DNA of 64,000 nt, taken from assembly GCA_934047225.1 (NCBI GenBank), contig OW203991.1, forward strand, positions 7,006,001 to 7,070,000, in the 5' to 3' direction. The notes beneath the pieces were generated by a model that ran no database searches, had not been told where the DNA came from, and saw nothing but the letters and a program-made list of their open reading frames with translations. This document shows, one piece after another, positions 1 to 10,135 of this stretch. Position 1 is the first letter of the stretch. Each line of letters starts with the position of its first letter. The DNA is from Ypsolopha sequella. Taxonomy: Eukaryota > Arthropoda > Insecta > Lepidoptera > Ypsolophidae. The position numbers and the translations under genes were made by a program.

Positions 1-1136
1 GTTGGTCTAAACCTTATAGATTCAACCAAAAATGATAACTATCATTCGAACACCAGCAATTATTTAGAAGAACCAGAAATTAAATCTACTGCAGGTAGTC
101 AAATCAAGGACCAAACAAATCAAGAACTTATTGATGAACAACCAAATGCATGGCATGAAATTGTGCTCAGTAGTGAACAAATCAACGCCAAATGTCGAAA
201 TAATACGGCTCCGTGTCAAGAGAACTCGACCATGAAAAATGAAGCAGATTGTTGTAACAAAACGAAAAAAAATGTAGTAACAGCTGCAGACGATCCTTAT
301 AATGCGAGTATAACTGAAACTGTAGTCGAAACTGATGATTTATTAGATATATCGAAGGAAGCAAATAACAATAGTGATGTGAAGATAGTTGTACCAATTC
401 TAGAGACTGAAGCGAATCATAATAGTGATGTGAAGATGGTTGAACCAATTCTAAAGACAGTTGATGTGACTAAAGAAAAGATTTTTGCTATGCAAGTTTG
501 CAGCGACGATTCAACAAGCATTTCTCCAGATTCGAGCAAAAACACCGATACCGATGACAGTATATTAGACATACATATCAAGTGTAAAGATATTGTTGAT
601 CTAAAAGATACAGTCGAAAATAATTATAATCATTCTCACACCAGCAATCATTTAGAAGTACCAGAAATTAAATCTACTGCAAGTATTCAAGTTGAGGAAC
701 AAACAAATCAAGAAAATATTGATGATCAACCAAATGCACAGCGTGAAATAGTTCTCAGTGAACAAATCAATGCCAAATGTCAAAATAATACGTCCCCGTT
801 TAAAGAGACTACCTTGAAAAATGAAGCAGAGATACGCGTGAATAGCGCTGTTCAAGATATTAAAATAGCAGAAAAAAATCTACCAACTCATGATAAAAAG
901 AATTCTGCAAATATTGCGGAACAGTCTTGTGCTACAAAGTTTAAATCCATAGATCCTACAAGAAACCTTACATCAGATATAAATGATAAACCACTGGTCA
1001 AAAATATGACAGAAAGAATATTGGAATATATTGGCATTAAGTATACAGTTGCAAGCCTCATACATAACGGTACATTTTCTCAGATTTTCAAATGCAAAGA
1101 CAGCGCTGGAAACGAGATCGCGGCCAAAGTTTTAAA
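1..1136 (+). CDS. Pseudokinase exon (first visible): duplicated N-terminal region to beta-3 Lys
   Basis: Open in frame 1 from the window edge; there is no ATG at the track-like GTG at 163, so the start lies upstream. It ends in AA|GTAAGT, and the split codon is completed by the A at 2345. It encodes the Asn-rich region, then the start of the N-lobe (IKYTVASLIHNGTFSQ) and AAKVLK. Confidence 0.85.
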
Positions 1137-4100
1137 GTAAGTAAGTAAAATATTCGCGATTCGAAAAACGCAACCTAACAATTATTATTTTATGTAACGG
1201 CCGATTAGTCTGCCCGCGACGCTATACTTTATATTCTCTGCTACAGGTGCGTGTTAAAGGGGGCCTTAAACCTAATCTAATTTCTAAAGCCTAATCCTCG
1301 TTTATGGACAAACCAAAAATATTGAAAAAATTGAATATGAATAATCAACTCTAAGACGACATATGCAACATTTTTCTTTTTCAAAACACCAAAACTTCTG
1401 TATGAAAAAAAAATCAGTCGAATGGTGTTTGTTGGCTTGAATTCCCTGCTGCTCCTAAGCGGTTTGGTCGATTTAATACATTTATGCTTTGATAAATAGA
1501 CAAACTTGATAGCTATAAACATAACATGGATTAGTCAATCGAACGATCACGTCCATGTGAAAAGTATTAATTTTCTCCTATTTCGCCCTGTCAAGGACGC
1601 AGCGAGCGTCGTAACAGCCACTATGCATTGCGCGCTGTTATGAACGTTATTTCAATGTCGTTTCCGTCGATATTCGTACCGGCAAACATCGACTGCTAAT
1701 TTGGCGACGGTAATCGCCTTAAGTCACATTGAGAGAGTGTGTGTGGTGTGAGAGATGTATACACTCTTTCTAACACAAGCCTGCCGGCCCGCTCTCCTCG
1801 CGATTCCCTTTGTCGTTATGCCCCCCGCGTCTCTGTAACGACGCGGGCGAAGACCGACTTATCCGGATTGTCTATAAACTAGGCATGGAACATTTCACAA
1901 GTAGCAAGTGAAAAATCATGTGAAATGCGTTTTCATATGTCACACCTGCTACCTTCCTTCACATATTCTGTTAAAAATCACAGATCATTCGCATAGAAGA
2001 GAGAGCGAGCGAGGTACTACAGCGGGCGTGTTAGAAGGAGGAAGGCAAATTTTGCTGATTCGTTACTACACTAAAAAGGACCCGTATGACGCATTGGTGA
2101 ACTTTGTCCTTGACTAACGAATGAGAGTATTTAAAAAATAAACCTTAAAGATAGATGCCGTAAGGTGATAATTATAGCAAGTGACATAAGTGCATTGCAC
2201 ATGAGAAATCATTGTTTGTTAAATTTCACATGTGAAATCACTGAAAAATTAAAGTAATTTCATCAAATGAAAATGAATTAAATGTAGCTATCATTCACAT
2301 GCCTATAAACACATTTATAGTATAAACACAAAATATCTTTCCAGAGTGGACGACGTTACAACGGGATACGAAACAGAACAAATGCTTATGAAAGTCCAAG
2401 ATGGCGTACCAAAGGAGAAGTTTAGTTGTGTGTATCTGATAAACGGTCTCGCAGTAGGATCAAAGTGGTGCTACCTATTGGAGTATTACCCCAAGAACTT
2501 GCAACAGGCTCTGAATGAGAGCGGAAAGTCGTTCCACATCGACACAATGCTGTATTTTGCTCAGCAACTTGTTTCCGCTGTAGTTATCCTGAGGAATAAT
2601 AACATAGTCCATTCAGGTCAGTTATAATACTACTAATAAATACATGTATTGGAATGTGATGCTTATTTATTATCAACAGAAATCACTTGTACTATCCCAC
2701 AAATTTATTTAGAACTTCCTAACCGGTTTCGCCTTTATGGCATTATCAAAGGAATTATTATAACGTCTTTATTACACAATAAATATTTTCCATCAGTGCG
2801 ATCAATGACACCTGCCCCCCTATTCTGTATCTTTAGTTGCCAACTGCACGAGGTGCCTATCATCAAAAACATAGCTAAAAACTGAAATTTCAAAATTGCC
2901 TTTAGTGGGTATTGAACTATTAACAATCTGTGTCGTCACTTCAAGTGCGAAAATATCCTTAGGACATCGGAATTCGATAGTATATCTATGTTTTTGATGA
3001 TAGACACCCTGTCCAGAAGGCAACTAGAGATACACAATAGGCCCGCTGTCATTGAGTCTCATTGATCGCAACTGACTGATGGAAACTATAAGATCTTATA
3101 ATAATTCCTTTGATAATGCCATAAAGGCGAAATCGATTAGGAAGTTCTAAATAAATTTTCAATGCATGTGCTCGTAAAGGCCCACTTTTTATGCATCAAA
3201 ACCGAACAAAAAGTCGATTATTTTGCCCTAGGGCTTTATTATTATTATTTTTTTTTATGTATTTACATTGGTTGGCTAACCTGCAGCCTTTCCTGTGTAC
3301 CATAGATGTTATACTTTTTTTCCTCTGTTTAACGGCTCTGGATACAGTCCTTTTGAGCCAAATATAATTTAAAGTTCACAAAATTGTATTTGTTTTATTT
3401 CCTCGCACTATGCATTGAAAAACGTAGTATGATACACGGGCGTAAGAGCAATAAATTACTCGTTTACGTTTAAAACACTCGCTACGCTCGTGTTTTAAAT
3501 CGTCCTCGTAATTTATTCCTTTTCGCCCTAGTAGCATAAACTACTATTGTGGGATAGTACAAGTGATTATCCAATTTAAGTTCCATGTTTTCTACTTAGA
3601 TATAAAACCCAGTCACATCCTGGTAGATTCAAACAACAAACAGCTAAAGCTTTGCGGCTTTGACACTGCGTACAATGTTGATCATGTGCAACTGACTGGC
3701 GTCGCCGGCACCACTAACTACCGGGCACCAGAAGCCATCCTGGGCTACTCCGAAGGTCACAGCGTCGACGTGTGGGCGACAGCTGTGGTGCTTCACGAAA
3801 TGGTCACAAACCGGAAACTGTTCCCTGGTTCTAACAACAATGAGGTCTTGTACCAGCAGATGTGTGTTTTGGGGAATATTCCCTTGTTTATGGTGCAGAA
3901 ATCGGAGTTCCGAAACACCTACTTTCGAGGAAACTGTTTTTTGAGACGGGTACGTTCTTCCTGCACCTCTCGTTTTTTTCTTTTTTCTTTTGCCGTTATA
4001 AAATACTTGGTCAAGACATGAATACCCGAGGGGATGTTAAAAGTGTTTCTGTGTATGAACTGTGAAATGCAAGACACAGACTACACTCGCACACCCACGT

Positions 4101-5431
4101 TTCACCGATGATTATTTCATCACTGATGGGAATGTTTAATGTCAAAATTTTGGATACCACTCGTTTGATTTTCAAAAAGTTATTGATTTCATTTTACTGA
4201 TTAGGTACTTTACTTAACGTACTTTCGATATCAATTTAAATGTTTTTAATATCTGTAATAGTTACGGAATAATCGCTTGGTCACACTTAACGATTACACC
4301 CTGTATATCTAAGGGACTTTAGGACAAACTGGTTTAAAATAACACAATAAAACACCAAAAACGGTTTTAACTACATTGTTTGTCGGATGTGAAAAACCGA
4401 TGTTATATATAACATATGTTATTACACCGCGATTCTGCACTACGATTGGCCCAAAACCAATCTTTGACTAATATTTCTTCTTTTTTGTAATGCAGCCTCA
4501 AATGCTCCCACAAAGCACCTTCAATAAGGTTTAGCCCGTAAATTACCGACAAATTGACTAGACAGCTAAGAACAGGAGCAAAAAAAATGATACAATATGA
4601 ATAAATATTACGTCTTTCAAAATTAATATTTTCCACAAAAAGAATTTTTTTTTCGCACTATAACTCGCCATACTTAACCTTCTTACCTAACCTCCCGGCT
4701 CTCTTCTGCGCTGGTTTTCTATTAAAAGCTTGTAGTGGAAACCATTATTTTTAAAGTTCATTTATACTGGAAGCATTAATATTATAGTGCAAAGTATACA
4801 TTTTTTCAATGCAAGTGCTCGTAAAGGCCCACTTTTTATGCATCAAAACCGAACAGAAAGTCGATTATTTTGCCCTAGGGCTTTATTATATATATTTTTT
4901 TTTATTTATTTACAATGGTTGGCTAACCTGCAGCCTTTCCTGTGTACCATCATAAACGTTATACTTTTTTCCACTGTTTAACGGCTCTGGATACAGTCCT
5001 TTTGAGCCAATCATAATTTAAAGTTCACAAGATTATATTTGTTTTATTTCCTCACACTATGCATTGAAAAACGTAGTATGATACACGGGCGTAGGAGCAA
5101 TAAATTACTCAGTTACGTTTAAAACACGAGCGTAGCGAGTATTTTATAGAGTATTTTATAGTTCAATTATAATATACATATATCTCTTTATTATTTTCAG
5201 CGACCATTTGAGGCGATATTAAACTTTTCAAGACGTGCAAAAGTGACCACGTCAGTTTCTGAGGCGTACTACCGTGACTGGTACCATCTAAGGAACGTAG
5301 CACAGCGCGAAAAGGACTTTGCACGACTGCGCGAGTTTTGCAACGTTCTCAATCAAATGTTGGTGCTTGATCCAAGTCGCCGTTTGACCATCGAATTTGT
5401 GTACGCTCACCCTTTGATCTACTCGCAATAG
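1..5431 (+). CDS. PRP4/PRPF4B-like pseudokinase, 5' partial, four exons visible
   Basis: Exons are 1-1136 (frame open from base 1, so the gene starts outside), 2345-2616, 3600-3949 and 5201-5431; all junctions are GT-AG and keep frame, giving 662 visible residues. Residues 1 to about 340 are Asn/Glu/Lys-rich and low-complexity; the kinase fold follows. It resembles PRP4 kinase (PRPF4B), a CMGC kinase of the spliceosome, in the APE region (NYRAPEAIL), the FPG segment (KLFPGSNNN) and the C-lobe end (LVLDPSRRLT). The beta-3 lysine is present (AAKVLK, Lys376) and the HxD motif reads HSD (468-470). The DFG motif reads GFD (489-491) and the catalytic-loop Asn is His475 (DIKPSHILV), so both Mg-binding side chains are gone. 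The glycine loop is also weak (HNGTFSQ). Inference: a diverged PRP4 paralogue that no longer catalyses phosphotransfer, possibly a scaffold. Family assignment is firm; function is unknown. Confidence 0.85.
4..831 (+). repeat. Intragenic coding duplication, period about 590 bp
   Basis: Two in-frame copies, about 4-249 and 595-831, share the markers PEIKST, QTNQE, QPNA, EQINAKC and KNEA at the same spacing. Between them a shorter unit (NSDVK followed by a PIL motif) occurs twice, at about 370-402 and 420-453. Unit 1 begins at the window edge, so further units may exist upstream. Confidence 0.85.
1305..1628 (+). repeat. Dispersed repeat, copy 1 (second copy 23969-24170)
   Basis: Shares with 23969-24170 the string CGGTTTGGTCGATTTAAT (with small changes), a TATGCTTTGAT segment and the end GCAGCGAGCGTCGTAACAGC. 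It lies in intron 1 of the pseudokinase gene. No coding potential was seen and the family is not identified. Confidence 0.6.
1726..1876 (+). repeat. Dispersed repeat, copy 1 (second copy 19805-19940)
   Basis: Shares GAGAGAT...CTC, ACAAGCCTGCCG and ACGACGCGGGCGAAGAC with 19805-19940. GC-rich compared with its surroundings. Sits in intron 1 of the pseudokinase gene. The remainder of the intron, about 1880-2340, holds only short ATGTGAAAT-type inverted words. Confidence 0.65.
2345..2616 (+). CDS. Pseudokinase exon 2 (visible): N-lobe to HSD
   Basis: The acceptor is TTTCCAG|A and the donor CAG|GTCAGT. It encodes the C-helix region (ETEQMLMKV), the hinge area (YLLEYYPKNL) and the start of the catalytic loop (NNNIVHS); the last G joins AT at 3600 to make the HSD aspartate. 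Confidence 0.85.
2812..3045. mobile_element. Foldback MITE with TIR near CCTATTCTGTATCTTTAGTT, copy 1
   Basis: The terminal inverted repeats contain TGTATCTTTAGTTGCC and GGCAACTAGAGATACACA, with inner arms around ATCATCAAAAACATAG. Other copies are at 50571-50835, 50836-51036 and 58522-58722, with a terminal stub at 57926-57962. Short ORFs here are chance. Confidence 0.75.
3157..3548 (+). mobile_element. Dispersed repeat 'TGCTCGTAAAGGCCCAC', copy 1
   Basis: About 390 bp, running from CAATGCATGTGCTCGTAAAG to GTAGCATAAACTACTATT, with an internal inverted motif around the CGCTACGCTCG word. Other copies are 4801-5152 (3' truncated), 10902-11269 (- strand) and 61763-62161. It is probably a non-autonomous transposon; the superfamily is not clear from its ends. 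Confidence 0.7.
3600..3949 (+). CDS. Pseudokinase exon 3 (visible): catalytic and activation loops
   Basis: The acceptor is CTACTTAG|AT and the donor CGG|GTACGT. It encodes DIKPSHILV, the GFD motif where DFG is expected, the activation segment, NYRAPEAIL, and PRP4-like residues through FRGNCFLRR. Both catalytic substitutions sit in this one exon and the reading frame is intact. Confidence 0.88.
4801..5152 (+). mobile_element. Dispersed repeat 'TGCTCGTAAAGGCCCAC', copy 2, 3' truncated
   Basis: Closely matches 3157-3500 but stops after GCGTAGCGAGTATTTTATA, 48 bp before the exon 4 acceptor of the pseudokinase. The rest of intron 3 (3950-4800) shows no recognisable gene or repeat. Confidence 0.7.
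5201..5431 (+). CDS. Pseudokinase last exon: C-lobe end and stop
   Basis: The acceptor is TTATTTTCAG|CGA, in phase 0. It encodes RPFEAILNFSRRAKVTT, a DWYHLRN segment, and LVLDPSRRLT, as at the C-terminus of PRP4 kinases, ending at TAG 5429-5431. Confidence 0.85.
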   Translation, partial: RPFEAILNFSRRAKVTTSVSEAYYRDWYHLRNVAQREKDFARLREFCNVLNQMLVLDPSRRLTIEFVYAHPLIYSQ

Positions 5432-6202
5432 TAGCGAGGATTACCACCTATACTTGAGTCGTGATCTCACCAGTCCTATGACGTTCCATTCCGTCACGTG
5501 GAGCACGATTTCTATCGAAACCATAGACTTAGGATGTACATCGAAACTATATCTATCACTTGTCCTAAAAATCAGGGCACGGCTATCCAAATTCTGGTAG
5601 CATTTCGTGGTTTATTAAAATTTACCTGTATTACTAGTCAGTAAAAGTTGGTCAATGTCGCACGACCGATAAGAACGCGGCCCGAGTATAGTATAGTCAA
5701 TAGTGTTTCGTTGATTGAGATTTGCTTTTTATTTTGTATTATTATTTGATTTATAGTAGTTTATTTGAAGTGTCATTAGTCCATTAAGTATCTGCAGAAA
5801 AGTGAAAAAAGATGCAAATTGTGAGCAAGTAGTTAATTCTTAATTTCTAAGAATCTCTTAACTCTTCTTTATTAGTTTTTAAGTAATTTGTGTTTTTTTT
5901 TTTTAGTTTAGTAATGTTGATTTTTCTAGATTTGTATTTTTGTTAATTATTTGTATTAGTTTTTGTGTACGCCAACTTTGTGGCCAATGAAAATCCTTAA
6001 ATTACTTTCAGGAATAAGGAGACAAAAACATGGGAATTATCTGCACATAACGTGAACAATATTACATAATGATAGAAAATAACCTTATTTTTTTTGCAAA
6101 AGAGAAAATGCTGTTGATTTTTAATACATCTTTTATATATCTTTTTTGTTCTTAATTTTATTATGAACCAAGAAGTGGAAAAAGAAATCTGCAGATTAAA
6201 AA
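5432..6202. other. Gene-free: probable 3' UTR and AT-rich flank
   Basis: Follows the pseudokinase stop codon. AT-rich, with no convincing ORF or repeat; a canonical AATAAA was not seen close to the stop. Confidence 0.4.
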
Positions 6203-6473
6203 TATACAAGGTGACTTTTTGATCATCGTCCAAATTCATACTAGAGGCTTGGTAAGTGATCAGCATAACGAATCGATAACAATTTTTGTGAAAATTGTAT
6301 GATGAAATTTCGACTTCCCATAGTAATTCACTCCCAGTCATGAGTGAATCACTATGGGGAGTCGAAATTTCATTTTATGAATTTTACAAAAATCGTTATT
6401 GGTTCATGATGCTGATCACTTACCAAGGCTCAAGTATGAATTTGGACGATGTTCACAAATTCACCTTGTATAA
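6203..6473. mobile_element. Foldback MITE 'TATACAAGGTGA', copy 1
   Basis: The ends are TATACAAGGTGACTTTTT and AATTCACCTTGTATA, with inner arms around AAGTGATCAGCAT and CATAGT.ATTCACTC. Other copies are 15174-15444 (opposite orientation), 42855-43058 (centre deleted) and 53088-53335 (diverged). Confidence 0.8.
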
Positions 6474-6799
6474 TTTCTGAATCTATAATCGTGAAAAATT
6501 ATAAAACATTTTTAGCTGTCTGTATAGACAGATTCACGTAAACACTGATGAAGTTATTTAAATGGAGTTTTCACTGTTGTGTTTAGGACATAGCAAGATT
6601 CATAACATAACTCATTCATGAGTGTTTAACCTTATTGTTTATCCTCAACATCCATCGCTGTCGCTTTGAAAAGTACGCGTGAATGGCTAGAAATTATGTG
6701 TGATGTCATTTTTAGCCAATTACATGTGAACACAGATGTTGAAGTTACTCAAAAAGGGGGCGGAATTAGGTTTCAATAATTTTTTTTGTAGCCCATATG

Positions 6800-7241
6800 C
6801 TTAAGGGGCTCCACAATGCTAAATTGCTAATTGCTAATCAGTTTTGCATTGGATTCAGTTCCGTCAATGTAGATGGTAAAACTTTGAAAAAAATATGGCG
6901 TGCATTTTGACTTAGACAAGTATTAAATTACACTTTATAAATAAACATACTTTCAATCTTTTATTAATTATATTACTTTTAAAAAAGCATGAATTTCACG
7001 AAAAAAGCGATTCAGTTTCCATATTTCAAAACCGATTGAAACGAAACCAACACAAGCAGATACCTGCTAGAAAAAAACGGTCTTTATTACATAAAGAAAT
7101 TATAGTAAATGTCCTAATGTAGCCGCGATTTCAAAATAACTGAAGTTTTGAATGCGCGGCCTCTGATTAGAGCAGGATAGACAGTTAAAAAATAAAAGCG
7201 TTAGAGCAGGATTGAGTTTTAGCATTGTGCAGCCCCTCAAG
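6800..7241. mobile_element. Foldback element, TIR CTTAAGGGGCT
   Basis: Left end CTTAAGGGGCTCCACAATGC, right end GCATTGTGCAGCCCCTCAAG; about 24-bp imperfect terminal inverted repeats flank AT-rich, non-coding DNA. Confidence 0.6.
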
Positions 7242-7259
7242 TCCATTGAGTAAGAACAG

Positions 7260-7420
7260 CGGGTCTACCGCGTAATTCTGATTTTCATCAACATCAACAT
7301 GAGATTGAAATTTGACGTGCGTGCGACGACACCCGCCTAACATGCCATCTCTTTTGCACGCACGTCAAATTTCAATCTCAAGTTGATGCTGATGAAAATC
7401 AGAATTACGCGGTAGACCCG
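7260..7420. mobile_element. MITE 'CGGGTCTACCGCG', copy 1, with CAG target duplication
   Basis: Almost fully palindromic 161 bp; ends CGGGTCTACCGCGTAATT and its reverse complement, flanked by CAG on both sides (7257-7259, 7421-7423). Other copies are 50171-50330, 58372-58523 and 59351-59627. A 3-bp CWG target fits the PIF/Harbinger superfamily (inference). Confidence 0.8.
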
Positions 7421-7465
7421 CAGAATGCATTGCCTTCTCTTTTCAAGCTATAGTAGGGTACGTAT

Positions 7466-8481
7466 AGTGCGCGCCAATCTTTTAGTCGCCTCTGATTGAG
7501 TTACGAGTGCAAGCTTGCGCAGGTACAGTCAAGGAAACAATAATATGAACGGTTAATTATTAAATGTTTACTATAAGTGGGAAGGTGTACTTGTTGTACC
7601 TACCTATTTAATATATATTTATTATTTAAGTGCAATATTAAAGCCGATTCTGAAGGTTTTAATATTAGTTTTAGTGCTGTCAAAACTTAAAAATTTTCAA
7701 AGTATTTTAACTTCTAACCTTAACAGTTATGGACTATTTTGCAATGAAGAAAATTTAGTTTTGACAGCACTAAAACTAAAATTAAAGCCTTCAGAATCGG
7801 CTATATTAACTGTTTAAATAAAACAAATTAATATAAACACCATTTTCCTACATTGTCGCCTTAAAACGCTATAACGACCGCGAGGTATAACAACAACAAT
7901 AAACTTTAACAAACTAAATCAACAAAACAACAAATAAAGGCAACACAAACGGATTCAACGATTAACTTAACGAATCATAGAATTTTTTCCACGAACGTAC
8001 TTTTCATACAACGCGCGCGTGTGTAGTGTACGGACGTAGCACTAACACTAACGCATAGTGTTGACACCTGCTTAATGGCGAGCGGGGGGTGTGGTGCGGG
8101 ACGCAGGCGGGTGTGCTCCGCGCCCTCGCTCCTGTAACGTCCCCCTGACACCGTTAAACGGCTATTGCGTCGCCTCTTGCGTCTATCTACATGGCCCCTC
8201 TCAGCCGCGTGCTTCGTTTACTCAATGGTATGGCTAGAGATCAACCAGAGATGGATATTTTCTCTGCATCACTGACCCAAATCCACACATGTGTGGTAAA
8301 ATACTTGGAGCAGTAACCATTTTTATTCTAAGTGTATGTATATTTTGATTTTTAGTGTATTAAAATTTGTTTCTGTTTTCCATGTATACGCATTGGACTT
8401 GTGTCTGTAATGTATTCATGTGTATTAATAAGTAAATAAATAAATAATCTTCAGAGGCGACTAAAAGATTGGCACGCACTG
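7466..8481. mobile_element. About 1-kb TIR element, TIR AGTGCGCGCCAATCTTTTAG
   Basis: Left end AGTGCGCGCCAATCTTTTAG, right end CTAAAAGATTGGCACGCACT, each continuing into the AGTCGCCTC/GAGGCGACT word. The interior holds a nested foldback (7637-7806) and a GC-rich patch near 8060-8200. No ORF, so non-autonomous. Confidence 0.7.
7637..7806. mobile_element. Foldback MITE 'AAAGCCGATTCTGAAGG', copy 1
   Basis: Arms AAGCCGATTCTGAAGG...TTTTAGTGCTGTCAAAAC and the reverse complement. Second copy at 47058-47210. Nested inside the 7466-8481 element. Confidence 0.75.
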
Positions 8482-8874
8482 AAGTCCGCGTGATTTTGCA
8501 TTGGTTTTCGATCGTTTTTGTTTCCCCTGTATACGCGCACAGAGGGCTTTGTACCAGTATACCAATTATTTTGTTAGATGATCGGACTGTTGAGACTCTT
8601 TAGTCTCATTAGAGCAACATCAATCATATAACTGTACGATCATAGAGCTCGACTGAACCGTCCAGGGGCGCGTTCATAAACTAGGGGTCACGAGACGGGT
8701 TCTATTGCCATCTCTGTCGCACGCGTTGAAAATTGTATACGTTATCCAGATGTCAGTATTGGAACCTGACGAAAGTGTTTATTAATGAATGGGGGTTAGG
8801 GGAGTAATTTTGTAAGAAAATCGTATTCAGTAGACAGCTTACAACGTACGGTTTCAATTTTCAAACTGCTACTC

Positions 8875-9288
8875 GCTTAAGGGTCGGTGTTCCGAGATTC
8901 GGGGTTCGGGGTTATGGCTTTTTAAGACGGTAAAAATTCATATTTCTGAACAAAATAAATACAACTTGTTACCTTACAAGATGAAGTGCAGGTTCATTAA
9001 AAAAATCACGGCAATAATGTATAGTAACTTCAGAAAAAAAACAGGAATTTCAAGAAAATCTCTTGAATAGCATTGCAGCGCTACGGGTGTAAGCTGAACT
9101 TGACATCCTGTTTTTTTTTTTCTGAAGTTACTATACATTAGTGCTAAGATTTTTTTTAATGAACCTGTACTTCATCTTGTAAGGTAACAAGTGGTATTTA
9201 TTTTGTTCAGAAATTAATATTTTACTATCTTAAAAAGCCATAACCCCGAACCCTGTTTTGCCCAATCTCGGAACTCCGACTCTTAAGC
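8875..9288. mobile_element. Long-armed foldback, TIR GCTTAAGGGTCGG
   Basis: Inverted arms of about 180 bp: shared words include GGTTATGGCTTTTTAAGA/CTTAAAAAGCCATAACC and GTTACCTTACAAGATGAAGT with its complement. The spacer near 9060-9110 is unique. Non-coding. Confidence 0.8.
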
Positions 9289-9304
9289 AAATTATCCAGT
9301 TAAA

Positions 9305-9660
9305 ATCGTACGTTTTACGTCGTACATTTCATAAACAATTCGCGTAGATTTAATTATGTTAAGGTGTGTTAATTCGAAAACCATTTCGAGATTTTGGTTT
9401 AATAAGCTGTATTTTAGAACTTGTTGTCTAAAAAACCTTATTTTAATATTTTTACGAAAAAGCTGCAACTTCCATTTGCCTTCGTGTGACGTCACTAGAG
9501 AAATGGCTGTTTAGAAATGTGTCATTTGCTATCAAGATAAATTTATATTAATTTGCTTCCGACTGATTTGACAGATGTATGATAGATGAGTAGACAGACA
9601 GAGACAGACCACTTTTTTATAAGCAATCACACATCACAATCAGTATAATGTCTAAAATTC
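9305..9660 (+). repeat. Dispersed repeat, copy 1, holding the empty site of the 23128 insert
   Basis: Matches 22945-23376 (GTGTTAATTCGAAAACCATT, GCAACTTCCATTTGCCTTCG, GAGTAGACAGACAGAGACAG) but lacks the 130 bp inserted there; the uninterrupted junction is AAGATAAA|TTTAT at 9541/9542. Confidence 0.8.
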
Positions 9661-9761
9661 TCAAGTGTCGTCATAACCGACAATTCTTTAAAAAAATCCT
9701 AAAAAGATAATGGTTAATTTTTATATCAAAATAATGAAAACCGTGTCCTATAGTCCGTAAA

Positions 9762-9876
9762 ATATAGCTTGAGCCCTGTGACAGCTGTCAGCGCTATACA
9801 TATTTGAGCATGAGAAAGAGAGTTAGAAATACAAATTGTGTAGCGCTGTCCTGCTGTCACAGGGCTGAAGCTATAT
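9762..9876. mobile_element. Short hairpin, arms AATATAGCTT...CCCTGTGACAGC
   Basis: Left arm AGCCCTGTGACAGCTGTCAG, right arm CTGCTGTCACAGGGCT, with ATATAGCTT/AAGCTATAT at the ends. Probable small MITE; single copy here. Confidence 0.55.
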
Positions 9877-9944
9877 TATACGCACTATAAAACGGCGTAT
9901 ATTCTCTGAAAAAAAAATCTTCTAGAAATCAAGCTATGGTAATT

Positions 9945-10080
9945 CCAGAACTGATATCTTTGTGTGTCAATCTGGCACATGGAACCACAAGAGTTGTGGA
10001 CATCATGGGGCTAATTCCTCAATATTTGTAGGTTACCCCGTTTGCGGGAAAGAAGGCAGGGGTGCCACGTTTATTTTGAA
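9945..10080 (-). pseudogene. Decayed duplicate of GluProRS exon 13
   Basis: In minus orientation ACGTGGCACCCCTGCC, GTTCCATGTGCCAGAT and GACACACAAAGA match the true exon (ACGTGGCGCCCCTGCC, GTTCCACGTGCCAGAT, GACACACCAAAGA) in the same order, with an insertion between them. An in-frame TAA and a frame break make it non-functional. It begins about 55 bp beyond the real exon's donor, as expected of a local duplication. Confidence 0.6.
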
Positions 10081-10135
10081 GAGACAAAGCAATAACAACC
10101 ATGACAGTACGTCCATAGAGTCTAAATCGACTTAC

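Larger units (their letters stand above)
2681..3568. mobile_element. Composite foldback element with two other repeats nested in it
   Basis: The outer arms begin AATCACTTGTACTATCCCAC at 2681 and end with its reverse complement at about 3549-3568; inner arm segments include TAAATAAATT/AATTTATTTA and AAGGCGAAA/TTTCGCCTT. One family (2812-3045) lies in the centre, and a second (3157-3548) interrupts the right arm between AAATTT and GTGGGATAG. It fills most of pseudokinase intron 2. Non-coding. Confidence 0.75.

Noticed and set aside
163..165. GTG at 163 as a start codon
   Set aside because: The frame is open to base 1, and unit 2 of the internal repeat shows that coding continues upstream of this point.
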